Assembly: GCA_965649825.1 (NCBI GenBank)
Contig: OZ287706.1
Span: forward strand, 496,001-560,000
Length of the DNA stretch: 64,000 nucleotides
DNA from: Penicillus capitatus
Taxonomy: Eukaryota; Chlorophyta
Reading direction: 5' to 3'
The notes under the pieces are model-generated. The model was not told the DNA's origin, did no database searches, and was given only the letters and a program-made list of their open reading frames with translations. Position numbers and translations under genes: made by a program. This document shows positions 44,846 to 57,766 of the stretch, piece by piece (positions within the stretch are counted from its first letter, which is position 1; the number at the start of each line of letters is the position of its first letter).

Positions 44846-46869
44846 AGACGACAGATGACAGGCAGTCGACCGATGTCCGAATCGACAAATCTAACGTTAG
44901 GGTGGCGATAACATCTAAACACTTCGGCAGCAAACGGAACACGAAACTTCATTGCTCGATGCAATGTTTCAGGTTCCGTTCCGCGTTCGCGGAGTTCCTC
45001 CCAGATCCTTTACGCTTTCGTAGATCTGAGCGGAGTGGAAACGAAGGACGCGATATCGTAATCGCGCCGCCCACGGCGACTAGGAGGCCATGCATACGGC
45101 TGCGGGTACGGCGGCTGACAAAACCTCCTTTTATTCCAGTACAGGTCTGCATTCGCTGCTCAGAGCTGAGTGGGGTTCCTAAGGGAGAAGTGCGGAAGGC
45201 AGAGATCGACCGCATGGAAGCGGCACGAACGATTGTCGATTCGATTCTGCGATTACGTACAGGTCGAATCGTACGACAAAGGCAGGTATGGAATGCTTCG
45301 CGGCCATTGACTGGAAATTCTCGTTATGTCTACCGGCGGGATAGATGACTCGATGAAACATCACCGCCGCGTGTAGCCGTTGTCCAAGTCGCTTGTACCA
45401 TTTCCATCTCCATGTAGACCTCACATCGCCTCTTCTTTTTGCTGCTGGCCCTCGTGCTGCTGTCGTCGACCGTCGACTGTCGAGGTCCGTCTTCGCACCT
45501 CCCGCGACGTCGTGCTCACTCTGGCTCTTCGTGTTCTGCAGGCGGCAGCCATTCTTCGCACAGCCATTCCTCACACAGCCATTCTACGACAAGCCGGGCG
45601 CGTCCCGTCCCGCCTCGAACAACGCATGTGGACCAAAAGAAAGAAGACAGAGAGGCCAGTCCGAGCGTCAAAACCAAAACCACATCCTTCACGAAGCCAC
45701 ACATCGATGAGAACATCGCACCCGGATCAGGGCTTTGGGGTCCCAAAATATCAACCCCTTCAAAAGATTCTCGTCGTTGGGAGACGGCCCGCAAAGGTGC
45801 GCTCGAATCTGCTGTGTCGTTCTTAAGGAAGCGTGCAAATATGAGCTTGTGCTCTGGGCAGTTGAAGAGAGATTCGAAAAGCCCTACACAGGGTCGATGG
45901 GATACATGACTCAGCACTAAGATCCGCCGCCTTCGACACAACTGGCCGTTCTTCATCACTCGCGTTTTTTTGTCTTCCATTATTACTGTCTACCGTTCAT
46001 GCATAGTCTCGGCGTCCTTAAAGGATGCAGACACACACGCATCCTGGAGTTGGCTTCATCTGGGTGATTTGTATGCTGGCAAACGATCTAAAGAACACCA
46101 CTTCACCATGCAACCATCAAATCGAACACGCAAGCCTTTCCTTGAGGCAACTTTCCATGTAAAAGAGGATCGATCTCGCATAAGCCGAATCATGTAAAAC
46201 GCTTCACTTTCCTGCTAACGAAGCTCATTTTGTGTCCAGCTTCTGTGTCTCCACGCGGATACCAAAGTGGGCATTTGATGTGACTGCTATCGCGAGCTAT
46301 CGATCCGCTGTGCTCTCCGTCCCTTCTTCGATAGGAAAGACGACTTCTAGACGGAAACGTGCGACAGAGAGATTTCTTCATGAACAGTAGGAATCCAACC
46401 CAAAAAATGCAAGAGCGCATCACTCTACTAGTACAAGTGCAATTTTTAGTATGGTACGATAAGTTGTTTCATGTTGGACGATAGAAAAGACAGAGATGAG
46501 GCCAAAGTGTTCAGTGAGTATGTTTTTTAGAGAGAGAAACAGATAATGATCGACAAAGGTGTCGCAACATGCCGATGACCTGCCGAGAGATGGAGCCGCA
46601 TCCTCATTGCTAGATTCTATTCATTCTCGGCGATGCTGGCTTCGTAGAACTAAGAGTGTGAAGCAAAGTACTGTGTGATGATAAGTTAGAGTTAAGAAAA
46701 TACTATCTTTAAGAAAAAGAACGTGCTTTAAAGCACATAGCAGGGGGTGGTATTCGTCGCCATCTCTAAAGATCCAGCGTCGTTGCGGTTGCACGGGACG
46801 GAACTCGTCAGCCAACGGGCTGATCACAGAGCCACGAAGCCGATATAGACGGTCACCAGAAAAGAGTCG
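44846..46869. other. Poorly resolved stretch
   Basis: About 2 kb without a confident gene. A plus-strand frame at 44782-45348 is basic and arginine-rich. At 45420-45910 a plus-strand frame begins with a hydrophobic run (LFFLLLALVLLSSTVDCRG) like a signal peptide, then histidine/serine repeats (HSSHSHSSHSHS); no in-frame ATG precedes it, so it could be a second exon of a secreted protein. From 45990 to 46860 nothing is recognised. Confidence 0.3.
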
Positions 46870-47790
46870 TCACATGAGCACGGTAATCAGGATTCAAAGT
46901 CGTCGACAAGAGTTGTCAACAAAGTCGTCACGGACGCACGGGAGGAGGCGAACTGTCACCAGAGGCGTCAGCGAAGTCGTCACGGGTGGGCATACGATGG
47001 GGTCGGCAACTTTTCGACCGTGGGGATCGACCCGTATGCGGATGGTGCAATTGGCCAGTTCGAGAAGTACGACCGCGGGGGTTCGATTCCTGCGCCGGAC
47101 ACAGAGGAGGGTAGTCCCATCAGAGTTGACCCGGATGTGTCTGGCGAGCCCGCGCCGAGTTGGATGGGTTACGGCAGGGAAAGGACAACGTCGAGCCAGT
47201 TCGGGGGCCGACGATGGAGTCACCACCCGGACAAAAACTTTTGTCCTCTTTCCCTTTGATTCTTTTCGCCGCCGAATACGGAGCTGTAAAGATTTCCTTT
47301 CGTATCCGTCACGTTCGCCGCCGTCGCGTATCGCGAAAAGCAGTTTTCGATCGACAGCAAGCTCTGTTCTGTGTTTACAGGTAGGCGGGTTCTTAGTACA
47401 CGCTCTAGTCGTTTGCATAGACTTCCTAGCATTCTTGGTCCGCGTCTTCGCTGTCGTCTCTTCCTCGGAGTCTGGATTGAAAAACACTCGGCGTTTGCAC
47501 CTTTGCCGAAAAAGGTCTTTCTACTTGGACACGGTGCCTGTGAATTGTCTCTTGGCTGCCGACAGATCGAACGCGGATCTCTCTTTCGTGTCGACAAGCG
47601 GAACATTCAGATCCCTCCTTGTTCGCTGCCAAGTGCTCTGTGCGTTTCGGGAAGTTCTCCTTTGTCGCTTGAATTGATTCAGTCGGCCAACGAGTTCTGG
47701 AAATACTTCGGTCTCGTGCAATGGTTTCTACGGAGACAAGGTGCACAAACGATGGGTTTAGGAGAGAATGCCAAAACAGCTGTTAAAGAA
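46870..47790 (+). mobile_element. SINE-like dispersed element, copy 3
   Basis: Plus-strand copy beginning within the short-repeat region (near AAGAGTCGTCACATGAGCAC), so it lacks the 5' part of copies 1, 2 and 4. A-box-like TGGTGCAATTGG at 47043-47054 and B-box GGTTCGATTCC at 47080-47090. It continues with the long 3' part shared with copy 1, ending near 47790 at GATGGGTTTAGGAGAGAATG. It is followed directly by a trefoil-like exon fragment. Confidence 0.75.
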
Positions 47791-47859
47791 CAGAACGTTG
47801 GCAGCTTACTCGTCTTTCCACAGGCCCTGGTCTGTGACCGATATCGCACTCGAAATCTT

Positions 47860-47945
47860 CGGGAACAGATCATGGCGATTTTAGAGAACGCCGTAGATAC
47901 ATACTGCGTCAGTCATCTCTATAGAAGCAACTGCGGTGAGTCTGC
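47860..47945 (+). pseudogene. Orphan trefoil-domain exon end
   Basis: The plus strand encodes TYCVSHLYRSNCG followed directly by GTGAGT. The protease-trefoil gene has YCANHLHRSNCG followed by GTGAGTAAG at the matching exon border (15248 on the minus strand). Residues, spacing and splice donor agree, so this is a relict or relocated copy of the same exon edge, or part of a second, unassembled trefoil gene. No complete trefoil (the C-x3-G-C-C core) is seen nearby. Confidence 0.45.
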
Positions 47946-48066
47946 GGTCATCTTCATCCAGGAGGTGTAAAGTTTCGCGCGAGGTTCATTCGAACAGGCG
48001 TTAGCAGTAATTCAGTCGAGGTGGACGAGAGGCTTTCGTAGAGGAATGCCGCATCTAGGGTGTCTC

Positions 48067-48661
48067 TCAAGAAGAACGGTCCAGCAATCCAAATGATCTC
48101 CGTGAGCGGCAGCAGCAGAAGAGGGACTGCAGACGATCAGCCCATACGATGGCTAGACGCAGGGTCTTGCATAGATTCTGTGCGAGGATGATGAAAACAC
48201 TGCCGCAGCAGACCAAGCCGATGGCGAAAAATAAGAGAAACTCCTCAGATCCTGACCACACAGGTAAAGTTGAACCCTTTCCGGCCATTCTTCGGTCTTC
48301 ACTTATCGTTACGACATCCAACGTGCGTGATCGACGTCAAGAACTCGCTTAAGCATCGTTGATCGAACGGCGGCTGTTTATTCCAGTCGCGTCTTTGGCG
48401 ACTTCTCGCACAAGGTTTTTTGCCCGATACATCAACGACGCTGTGCGAGGATTCTTCATGTTGGATACAGTCGGTGACATTCCGTCCTCCAGAACTACAT
48501 TTTTGTTGAGGTGGTTTCGGATCGGACCGGCAAAGCATCTGTGAGTGACAGACGCGAACAGGATGGACCCGTAGACATATCGTCAAGCAGACAAAAAAGA
48601 ACGCACCAAACGCAGCTACGACGGGTTGCTTATCTAGAATAAGTGGCCGCCAACCTTTCAA
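48067..48661 (-). CDS. Candidate two-helix membrane protein
   Basis: Minus-strand exons encode a first membrane helix (VVAAFGAFFFVCLTICL) after KGWRPLILDKQP, a cysteine-containing loop (CSSGGRNVTDC with a glycosylation sequon), and, in a second exon (48067 to about 48320), another helix (EEFLLFFAIGLVCCGSVFII). Such a two-helix topology with a large loop is reminiscent of CDC50/LEM3 flippase subunits, but no diagnostic motif is present. Exon joins are unresolved. Confidence 0.35.
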
Positions 48662-49046
48662 GCGTATCAGTCAGTGAACGTGCAGTACATGTTTGCAACC
48701 CTTTACATCCGTTCCTTCCGACGTCCAAATAAGAGTGAGTGTCGCTAACACAAAAACGCTAACAAAGTGTTAGACAATGAATGAGAAACAGCAACGATAC
48801 ATTGAAATATGGCAATCATGTGACGAAATAGATGGCAAATTGGAGCTGTTGTGATTCGATTGGGAAGGGAGATAAGGTAACGATATGCACCTGGCTAGCG
48901 AATATTAATGCGGCATGTATGCGTGTAACAGGCATAATATGCCATCGACGAAAAGGAGGAGAGTCAAGGACAAGTGATGTTGCAGAATCATTAGCGGCAC
49001 TTCGCCAGTGTAATGAAATGTCTGATGCAAGGCATCAGCCTTGACC

Positions 49047-50430
49047 TCAATAATCCAGGACTCGTAAGTCTTGGAGGAAGGAATTGATCTCTCCTTCAAG
49101 GAAAGCCATTTCATCGTCTGCAGAGATCGCCTTTGCAATACGACGTTTTCCAAAGCTGCCGATCAATTCGAGATGTTGTTCTCTACCGCTGTCGCGGCTA
49201 CCGTAGAAGGTTATCTGCCGGTAAACGCAACAATACCGCCCATTCGAAGACAGTGAATTCGTACCTGTGCTCTCATTAGTTCGGATGTATTGCCAGATAT
49301 TTGTTGAGTCAAACAACCCTGCATCACGCCTTCCAGTTCATTAGCACTGTCTTCTTCACTGGCTTCTGTTCGGGAGGAGATGCAGTATTGGAAATCGAGA
49401 GTTCTTCTGATTTCGAACTCTGTCGCGGTGATCGTGATCCGCTCACGGCCGAAGCAATATGGGAAATTGGATATCAATCCGAGGCCGAAGAGCGAGCTCA
49501 TGATAATAGGAACAATCCAAGTCGTTGCTACATACCAAGAGTTGCTTCAAAGATGAGGGCATGTTTCATAATGTACGTTCAGATGGAAATCGGATGATGA
49601 CGCCAACTGTCAAGGGCACAGCTATCGCGCAGTAGATGAGAGCTACAAGAAGATACAGGCATCCTACAAACAATGGAGACGAACTTCCCTTGATCTCAGC
49701 TGCCAGCGAGGACAACTCACTGTAACAGTGTCTTACCGCCGCAGGACGCAGGAGGGACATGTGCTCCAAGATGGGTCTCTCCACGTCTAACGACGTATGA
49801 TTTTCCTGGTCCTTGTTTCCTCTCTTCCGCTCTCGAAGCACTGGACGAACAGGATAGCGTTCGAGGTCATAGCCGACACCACTCGAGTCGCCTCACCTTC
49901 CTTCCCAGTCAGCAGTAACGCTGGATTGCGTTCTCTGCGCATGAATCTGAGTGATACACTTGCAGGAAGCACCCGAGACTAGCAAGGCAACGTACGAGCA
50001 CAATGTGATAGATCTTCTCCGTTCCAACTTCTCTCTCAAAGGACTCATTGTTCTGTCGATTGTTACAGTGAAAAAGGTTACACATTTCCTGAAAATGCGA
50101 CAGATTGGCGCACGCGTTGGTCTTCCTGTCGAGACGCCTACTTGTTTCTGTTTCTCGTAGATGTCTTGTCGGATGGAAGAAGCGGTGGTCTCCAGTGAAA
50201 GACATTTCACAGTGACTGGGCGTTTGTCCGAAAGCCTTTCGCACTAACACAGGTCGACTCAGAGTGGAGGATGGATTGTCCGGACGACAGAGCCACACCT
50301 CGCAGATGTATCCTACTGTCAAAAGACGGACGCGGAGAACTCGAAAGCGCCCGTCGATAACGGCACCTTCCTCATACATGATGCAGTGTTTGCAGAGATG
50401 GGGATCGTTATGAGAATCTATTGAACTCAT
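49047..50430 (-). CDS. Membrane-anchored PH-like domain protein, intact copy of a duplicated gene
   Basis: Eight exons, 50299-50430, 50142-50243, 49996-50088, 49897-49946, 49737-49840, 49577-49699, 49318-49527 and 49047-49180, join in phase to 315 residues. Seen: a cytosolic N-terminal region (DGRFRVLRVRLLTVGY; RPVTVKCLSLETTAS), a membrane hairpin (LYLLVALIYCAIAVPLTVGV and TWIVPIIMSSLFGLGLI), then a beta-rich part beginning GRERITITATEFEIRRTL and a C-terminal helix pair (KRRIAKAISADDEMAFLEGE, INSFLQ). The layout, hairpin followed by a PH-like strand domain, is known in plastid-lineage and cyanobacterial membrane proteins of unknown function. In two of the middle exons a second frame is also open, so the reading there is less sure. 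Its damaged paralogue lies at 34309-35650. Confidence 0.65.
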
Positions 50431-51199
50431 TCGGTACGTCGGGCAGACGACCGAAGTAAAAAAATGAGAAGCGCGGCGGAACGAAACAAAGAGATTTCCC
50501 CGAGGAACGGCGTTGTCTGGCACAGGTACTGCCGTGCAGTCTAAGAAGACGAAGAGACTTTCGTCTCTTGTTCTAAAAGACTTGCTGAAGAGTGCGTTCT
50601 GCGCAGCGTTATCCGTCCGTGCCTGTGCTCGTGAGAATGGACTGAGAGTGGAAGAGAGAGGGGAGTGGCGTTCACAAGTATGGTCTGCCACTTGAACATT
50701 GCGCCAATGGACACGGAGGCTGTGCCTTTGCCATCATCATATCGCACTTCGAACAAACGCTATGTCTGTTTACGGCATTATCTCGTGTCGATAGATATAC
50801 ACTAATTGCCAACATACAATCCAGCATCGCAGATAAGCCAGTCGCATCAGATAAACGGGCGAACTGTCCCGTTCGGCGACGTGATCGATTGATTGTCGCG
50901 AATAACCACATCAAACGGCGCGATTGATGATTTCGAAGACGTGTATTTGCAGTTCCGATGATTGATGCACCGATTCCTTCTTCAAACTGTCTTACGATCA
51001 GGTTCTTACCGGTCATTATGAGAGAGATTCTTAGATCCAGGAGGGGCTTCGTCAGTGGCATGTCGCCCATGTTCTCCTGGTGGTTCGTACATCATTGGTT
51101 AGGTTCTTAGCGTCTGTGTGCATTACGTTGTTTTAAAAGTACGTGCAGGCTCGGTTCGAGACAGTTATTTCATTTTGCTTCTCTCCTGAGTATACAGAA
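50431..51199. other. Stretch without a supported gene
   Basis: The upstream region of the membrane-protein gene. A minus-strand frame at 50672-51070 is open but unrecognised and could be a 5' exon. Nothing else is supported. Confidence 0.3.
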
Positions 51200-52660
51200 G
51201 ATGTCTTTGCAGTATGCTGCAAATCGAAAGTAGAGTCGGCCTTCTTGGACCAGCGTTCCTAGTTCATCAATTGGCAGATCGTCTTGGTAGAACAGTTGTC
51301 TTCGTTTCTCTCCCAAGGATTCGCACTGGAGAAGGTGGTCCCTTGTTTCTCTTTGCTTCCCACACCCTCTGCATAATCCGGTGTCTATCTCGATTTCCTA
51401 GTTTCGTAGGTATTCCAACGTTGGGAGATGTCCCGAGAGTAATTGATTGATGTGTGAGATAGCTGCCCTGGTCCAGCTCAGATCTTGGAACCATGGACGT
51501 TGGTGGATACAATATTTCCAGTTCAATTGTTTCAAGAGAGTACCCCGATCACTGTTGTGCCATTGCCTCGAGGCTTGCTATCCATAGAACTGCCACGTCT
51601 TGTCTGAATCGTCGTCGTCCTACTCGGGTTTTGGCAAGTGTCGAAATCGTCTCCGCCGAGCCGTTCCTGTCTAATGGCACCTGGGATTCTTCGATACGCA
51701 TTAACTCAGCTATGAGGAAATCCGCGGACGTGAGATGAGTAGCTCCATAAGAGGGTTGATTGAAATCTTCAGCCGGTGCTGTTGACGAGACGGCGTGAAT
51801 CACTAGCGTCCACATGGCAAGGACAGATAGAGGATGAATATGCGCAAGTTGGGTGACTGCCTCCAGTGAAACTGTGGTGAGCACTCCGCTAATTGCGATT
51901 CCGGCTTGTCTAGTAATACCGTCCAGTGCTTTTTGGTTAGAAAAATACTGACACGATGGGCCCACATCGGACTTGCCTAGAGTATCATCGGTTACACACT
52001 GAAGAAAGAGTCTTCGAATGATCCTTGGCTCAGCGCCCCGGCAGATACGGGTCAGCTTGCGGATTGTTTTTAGTCGTTGCAAGCTCTTGGTGACTCTTTC
52101 TTGAATGTGTTGATCCAAATAGAGTTTCGAGTCTAGTAGGATTCCCAGGTACTTCATTTTCGGCTGAAATATGATGTTCTCTCCAAAGACACTTAGGAGA
52201 GGAGAAGAAGAGACAGAGTTGCGTCGGAAGATTGTGCCTGAGTCTTCGAAGCGTTGAGTTGTATTTCACGCTTGGAGCACTATGCTTCATTAGTGCAAAT
52301 GGTCTGTTGCAGGCGTGTGCGTTTGTCTTCAGTATCCAGTGTGTAGAGCAACAAATCATCTGCATACAAGAGCGGATGCACCTCTGGAGGATTTCAGCTA
52401 CAATGTTTTTTGAGTAGATGGTATAAAGTGTAGGGCAGAGGGGACTTCCCTGGAACAGTCCTCGTTCTGGTTGGAACTGATGTCGTTCTCTCTGTGAGCT
52501 TGTCAACGCTGATCCCTTGTGTGTGATGTTCCTTCTGGTAGTGGTTTAACCAATGTATGCGATTGTGCTCGAACGATTCGAACTGGTTTTGTAATTGGAC
52601 TGGACGAAGAACGCTAAAGTTTAACGGTCTGTGACGACGAGCAAACAAGCGTGCGTGGGT
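51200..52660 (-). mobile_element. Decayed non-LTR retrotransposon (LINE) reverse-transcriptase remnant
   Basis: On the minus strand, in broken frames, reverse-transcriptase signatures appear in the right order: RGLFQGSPLCPTLYTIY (palm B'), LLYADDLLLYTLD (catalytic Y-A-D-D, in a shifted frame near 52355-52395), KYLGILLDSKLYLDQHI (thumb-edge), and the terminal zinc-knuckle-like CRGCGKQRETRDHLLQC near 51330-51400. Frameshifts and stops separate the blocks, so the element is dead. The endonuclease domain and 5' end are absent or unrecognisable. No target-site duplication was identified. Confidence 0.75.
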
Positions 52661-53090
52661 TCCTGCGCTAACAGGAATGAACGCCAGGATTCATGTTCCA
52701 AGAGCTTAAGCCTTTACATGACTGTTTTGGTGGCGCATGAGGCCTCAAAGTACTCTAGGAAATAGTTATGAGATGAAGCGATGGACAGTCATCGAGTGGA
52801 ATGATGACAGTCGTCTACTATCGTTCGACGAATGGCGTCAAGCCCTCTCTAACGTCCATCGTTCGACAAAACATAATCTTGGACAGTGGAAGCTGGAGAT
52901 AGATATCAAATGACAGGGTCAAAAAGATATGAGAATGGCTGTCAGGATCGAAGCAGGCGCAGAGCGTTAGGCCCATTCCTCCTGCTCAGTTGTTGGTTGC
53001 ATCACCTCCTCCTCCGGTGTTTGCAATAACTAAATAGGCAAACAAAATGAGTGTCAGCGGATGTGACAGGGAAGGGAGATGCTCTTACCA
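52661..53090. other. Stretch without a supported gene
   Basis: About 430 bp between the LINE remnant and the alanine-rich gene. No family resemblance in any frame. Confidence 0.4.
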
Positions 53091-53948
53091 TCACCGACAA
53101 CTTATGCAGGGAGGATCCCTCATACTCTCAGTGGTGACTATGAGGACACCATTCTCAACTTCCACTACGATATCTGCCACGGCAGCTCCTGGTGTCACGA
53201 GTGCGAGTGCAACGGTGAAGAATTCAACAAAAGGCACTGCAAGCGCCTGAGAGACGATTGAGGTGTATTCCACAGCATCGAACACTCCAGTGCCGCACAC
53301 TTGCGTCTCGGAGACAGCGTAAGCGCTGACCGTCGCTGCCGCAATCGCATCAATGGCAAACTGAGCCTGAGCAAAGTTGATGTCATTCGATGCTTGCGCG
53401 AAGACCTAGATCGAAATGGATGAGCTGGTGGAGATTGGAACGGGGGTGCGGAGCTTACCTCGACGATGACTCGGGCAACAGCGGTTGCGGTCGCCTCAGC
53501 CTCGGCACTGGCCGACACGCAGAGAGCAGCTCCGGGAGAAGTGGATTCGATAGAGACGAATGTATCGGCCAGTGCTCGGGCCACGGCAAGTGCAAAAGCT
53601 TCTGCTTCCACGACTGCGATGGCCAACGCGTCTCCGAAGCCTTCGACGTCGGCGATGGCGGCCGCAAGTGCGAAAACAAGTGCATTGCGGGCGATGGCTA
53701 CGGCTTCTCCAATTGCCCTGGCATCAATTGAGACTGTGCCTGGCGCTGAAACAGTTAAACTCCCACGGAGGGTTGCCGTGGCTCCCTGTTCGGTTTGCTT
53801 CAAAGCCCTCGACACGGTCGTTTCTAAATTGCGCACCTGTGCTCAGCAACACAGTCAGGCCACACATGCTTCTTCATGCGAACAAACATACGGCGAAGAC
53901 ATGTGCGCAGAGCAACAAGCAGAGAACGGAAATGGCCTTCGTTGCCAT
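53091..53948 (-). CDS. Secreted alanine-rich protein, unrecognised
   Basis: Exons 53892-53948, 53459-53836 and 53091-53405 join to 249 residues; introns 55 and 53 nt separate the signal peptide from the mature part and split the rest. Signal peptide: MATKAISVLCLLLCAHVFA. The mature chain is extremely rich in Ala and Val with alternating small and charged residues (ALAIAVVEAEAFALAVARAL; EAEATATAVARVIVE), and ends in a cysteine-bearing beta-rich part (VCGTGVFDAVEY; RDPPCISCR). It may form amphipathic helices or a repetitive surface or matrix protein. The antisense strand is also open here, but the signal peptide, introns and phases favour the minus strand. Confidence 0.6.
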
Positions 53949-54843
53949 CTTAACTGATCGTCTTCTTGAAAAGGCGCGTTTAGATATAAGCTCCGAGGCG
54001 GGCAGGTAAGAATTCGTTTGACTGATAGAAGAAACTTTGTCTCTCAAACACTTGTTGTTGGACAGACTGCGTCGGAACGCAATTTATACTCGGGCAGCGC
54101 CGGTCGCAGCATCCTGGCTCCAAACCCGCGGGAAGGCGGTAGGAAGACACGCTGACGCGTGTTAACACGATGACAGCTCATCATGCTGTATCGCATCGTT
54201 AGATGCACCGCCTGAGTAGTCCGTTGTCACAACGCCCACGCATTCAACAGCTGTCGCGAAGTGTACCGTGTATCCATCCCACTATCGGCATGGGTCTCTT
54301 GTCAAAAGTAAGCATACCAGTCGGAACTGTGAATTTCACAGAGTCAGTGATACGCACAGCTGGTTTCCCACAACGTCCGAATGACAGCGGTGACTTTCTA
54401 GGTAGTGGACCGATGCCAACTGTCTCTCACGCGAAGCACCATTCAATGTCCATGTTTAGAAAGCCGTAAAGAATCCCTCGCTGACCGTGAGCGCACTTAG
54501 TGGCCATCGCGTGGCGACAGAAACGTTTTGCGACTGGATAAGACCTGCCGATCCATCCACAGTGAACATCTAACGTCACGTGGGTGTATCATAAAAGATC
54601 GATCGTGCATGCAGGACGTCCCGCAGAGCAACATGACTGTGTCGCACGTCAAAGACAACGACTCTTGGGAAGGACAGCGATGCATTGAGTGTCCTTGTAG
54701 ATGAAGATGTGACGTTCCTCGAGCAACTTCAGCTGCAGATGGAGGAACCCTTATCGCAACGATAGAGACACGTTCTCGAGACATAGTCATTCGCTGTCGA
54801 TAAGATTGGCAAGTGTAAAATACGCATCGTCGTCTAACGTCTA
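53949..54843. other. Stretch without a supported gene
   Basis: About 900 bp. A plus-strand frame at 54203-54469 and a minus-strand one at 54497-54847 are open but unrecognised; the latter is low in conserved character. Confidence 0.35.
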
Positions 54844-55630
<787 letters not shown>

Positions 55631-55889
55631 TCTTTATGTACAACTAGAGGCCTCTCGGTCTCGGTTTACCTGAATAGAGCTATTCCGTCTACGACATCAA
55701 GGAAGGCGAGCTTGTACACGAAACGCGATGGCGCAGATAATCATGCTCGACGCGACAAACTAGGACTCCTAAGAGGCGTTCCTCTCGTCTGAATCACGGA
55801 AGGCGGCCCGGAAACCCAGGTGAGTGGAAAAGGCGAGGAATCAAAGGTCCTTTAAGTCCGACGCGGCTCTTTATTGTAGCTTATTGGAG

Positions 55890-56770
55890 AGCGTATTTTC
55901 TATTTGTTGCATTGCTCACCCTGAGAGCGCATGGCAATCGTGTTTACACGTACTTGTGGGGACATCTAACTCGACTTTCAAGTTTCTACTTGTTCCTCTT
56001 TGGTATCTCGCGGACGCATTCGCCACTTACAGCACACAGGAGAAATCAGTCTCGGCCAGACTCGCAAAGATGCGTCTAGAATAGCTCGACGAAGTCCAAG
56101 TACACTCTCGTAATCTCCTCCCTATCGTCGAAGTAGAAGTCTACGTCTGTGAGAGAACGCCTCGAGAGGTGAAAGGCGATGTGGTGAATTAGGAGAAACG
56201 CAGAAACGGACAGGATCTTGCAGAAGTTGACAAGAGTCGTCACACGAGCACGGTCGTTGCGCGTTAAAGTCGTCAGGAGAGTCGTCACGGATGCACGGGA
56301 GGAGGCGAAGTGGCACCAGAGTCGTCAACAAAGTCGTCACGGACGACGCGGATACGGCGAATACGGTGGGCATATGTTGAAGTCGGCGCGTTCTCGATCG
56401 TGGGGATCGAGCCGTATGCGGATGGTGCAGTTGGCCAGTTCGAGAAGTACGACCGCGGGGGTTCGATTCCTGCGCCGGACACAGAGGAGGGTAGTCCCAT
56501 CAGAGTTGACCCGGATGTGTCTGGCGAGCCCGCGCCGAGTTGGATGGGTTACGGCGGGGAAAGGACAACGTCGAGCCAGTTCGGGGGCCGACGATGGAGT
56601 CACCACCCGGACAAAAACTTTTGTCCTCTTGCCCTTTGATTCTTTTCGCCGTCGAAAACAGAGCTGTAAAGATTTCTTTCGTATCCGTCACGTGCGCCGC
56701 CGTCGCCTATCGCGAAAAGCAGACTTCGCTACACAAACCGAACTCCGGTTGTTCTGTGTTGACCGAAGTT
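55890..56770 (+). mobile_element. SINE-like dispersed element, copy 4
   Basis: Plus-strand copy with the complete 5' part (CATTGCTCACCCTGAGAGCG onward), the short-repeat region near 56230-56340, A-box-like TGGTGCAGTTGG at 56423-56434 and B-box GGTTCGATTCC at 56460-56470. The 3' end diverges from the others after about 56740. Its 5' half is closest to copy 1. Confidence 0.75.
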
Positions 56771-57766
56771 TTTAATCACACATTCAGGTGTTCTGTATGG
56801 TTTTTGCGATTCCAATTCGCTTTTTACGATTTTTCCTGGTGTTTCGATAGAAAACGGTACGGGACCAAAATCGCCCGAGACTTCTCTTGAAACCTATTCT
56901 TCGAGTAATTGCAAAACTTGTAAGATCGGCCTCTATTTGCCTAAAATGTTGATCACAATGGCAGCCTTCGTTGCTCGCGCAAGATGTGAGTCGACAATGC
57001 TATGAATGTTCAGTTTCCATGGATCATTAGGTGCGATCGCCGAATAAATTCAGCGACAAGTTTACGTCCTCTTATCTCCGTTCACGCTACAAAGACACCG
57101 AAGATCGGACTCTAAACGTGCATTTTGTCGAAGGTTGGATTACATAGCTAGGGGATGATAACGCGAAGCGACACAAGATCTGTCGTTTTATTCCTTTTTA
57201 ACTGTTAACTGAGCACACGAAGCACTACTTCGTTCGCTTCGTGCCCCGTGAACGGCGATATCAAAGAGCGTTGATTGAAATCAGTAAGGAGTTACGAAGC
57301 CAATTAAAACGTCGGCACCACAACAAAGGTGTCCATCCATGTCCTTGTGCTTCTAGCCTTTTTCTGTCAAGCAAACGTCGCTGTAAGGCTGGAACGTGTC
57401 GAACGAATGAATATTCACAAGCGGTGAACAAATCGCTCGTCGATATCTTCTGCTTTGGTGCCCGCTCGTTAACTGATTCGTCGAGCCCTCACAAGTTCTC
57501 CATTCGATAGTCGCTCCTGAGTAAGAGAAACAGCAGGAGCTTTACTTTCCAGTCAATGCGTGCCGTATATCGATAAGGCAATATGTTTCTTGCGGATCGA
57601 CTTTTGCCTCAGCTGGTTGTTTCGATGCATTCCAGGATCCTCTTATCGCTTCCTCAAGGGCGAGAGCCATGTGTTCACGATGACGAATGCCGAAAATGAC
57701 ACACGACGATTCCCAGTCCACCAGATGACATCATTTCCAAACGCGCGTCTTCATTCTGCCAAATAG
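56771..57766. other. Stretch without a supported gene
   Basis: About 1 kb between SINE-like copy 4 and the L29 gene, AT-leaning. A plus-strand frame at 57241-57510 is unrecognised. The last part must contain the L29 promoter. Confidence 0.4.

Noticed and set aside
47370-47970. The 3' part of copies 1 and 3 as a transposon-encoded protein
   Set aside because: One frame has mostly amino-acid-changing differences between copies; another is more conserved but breaks with a stop in copy 1. Evidence is too thin to call coding.
53466-53957. A plus-strand frame of 163 residues rich in Ala/Thr/Ser
   Set aside because: It mirrors the minus-strand alanine-rich exon; only the minus strand has a signal peptide, splice signals and consistent phases.
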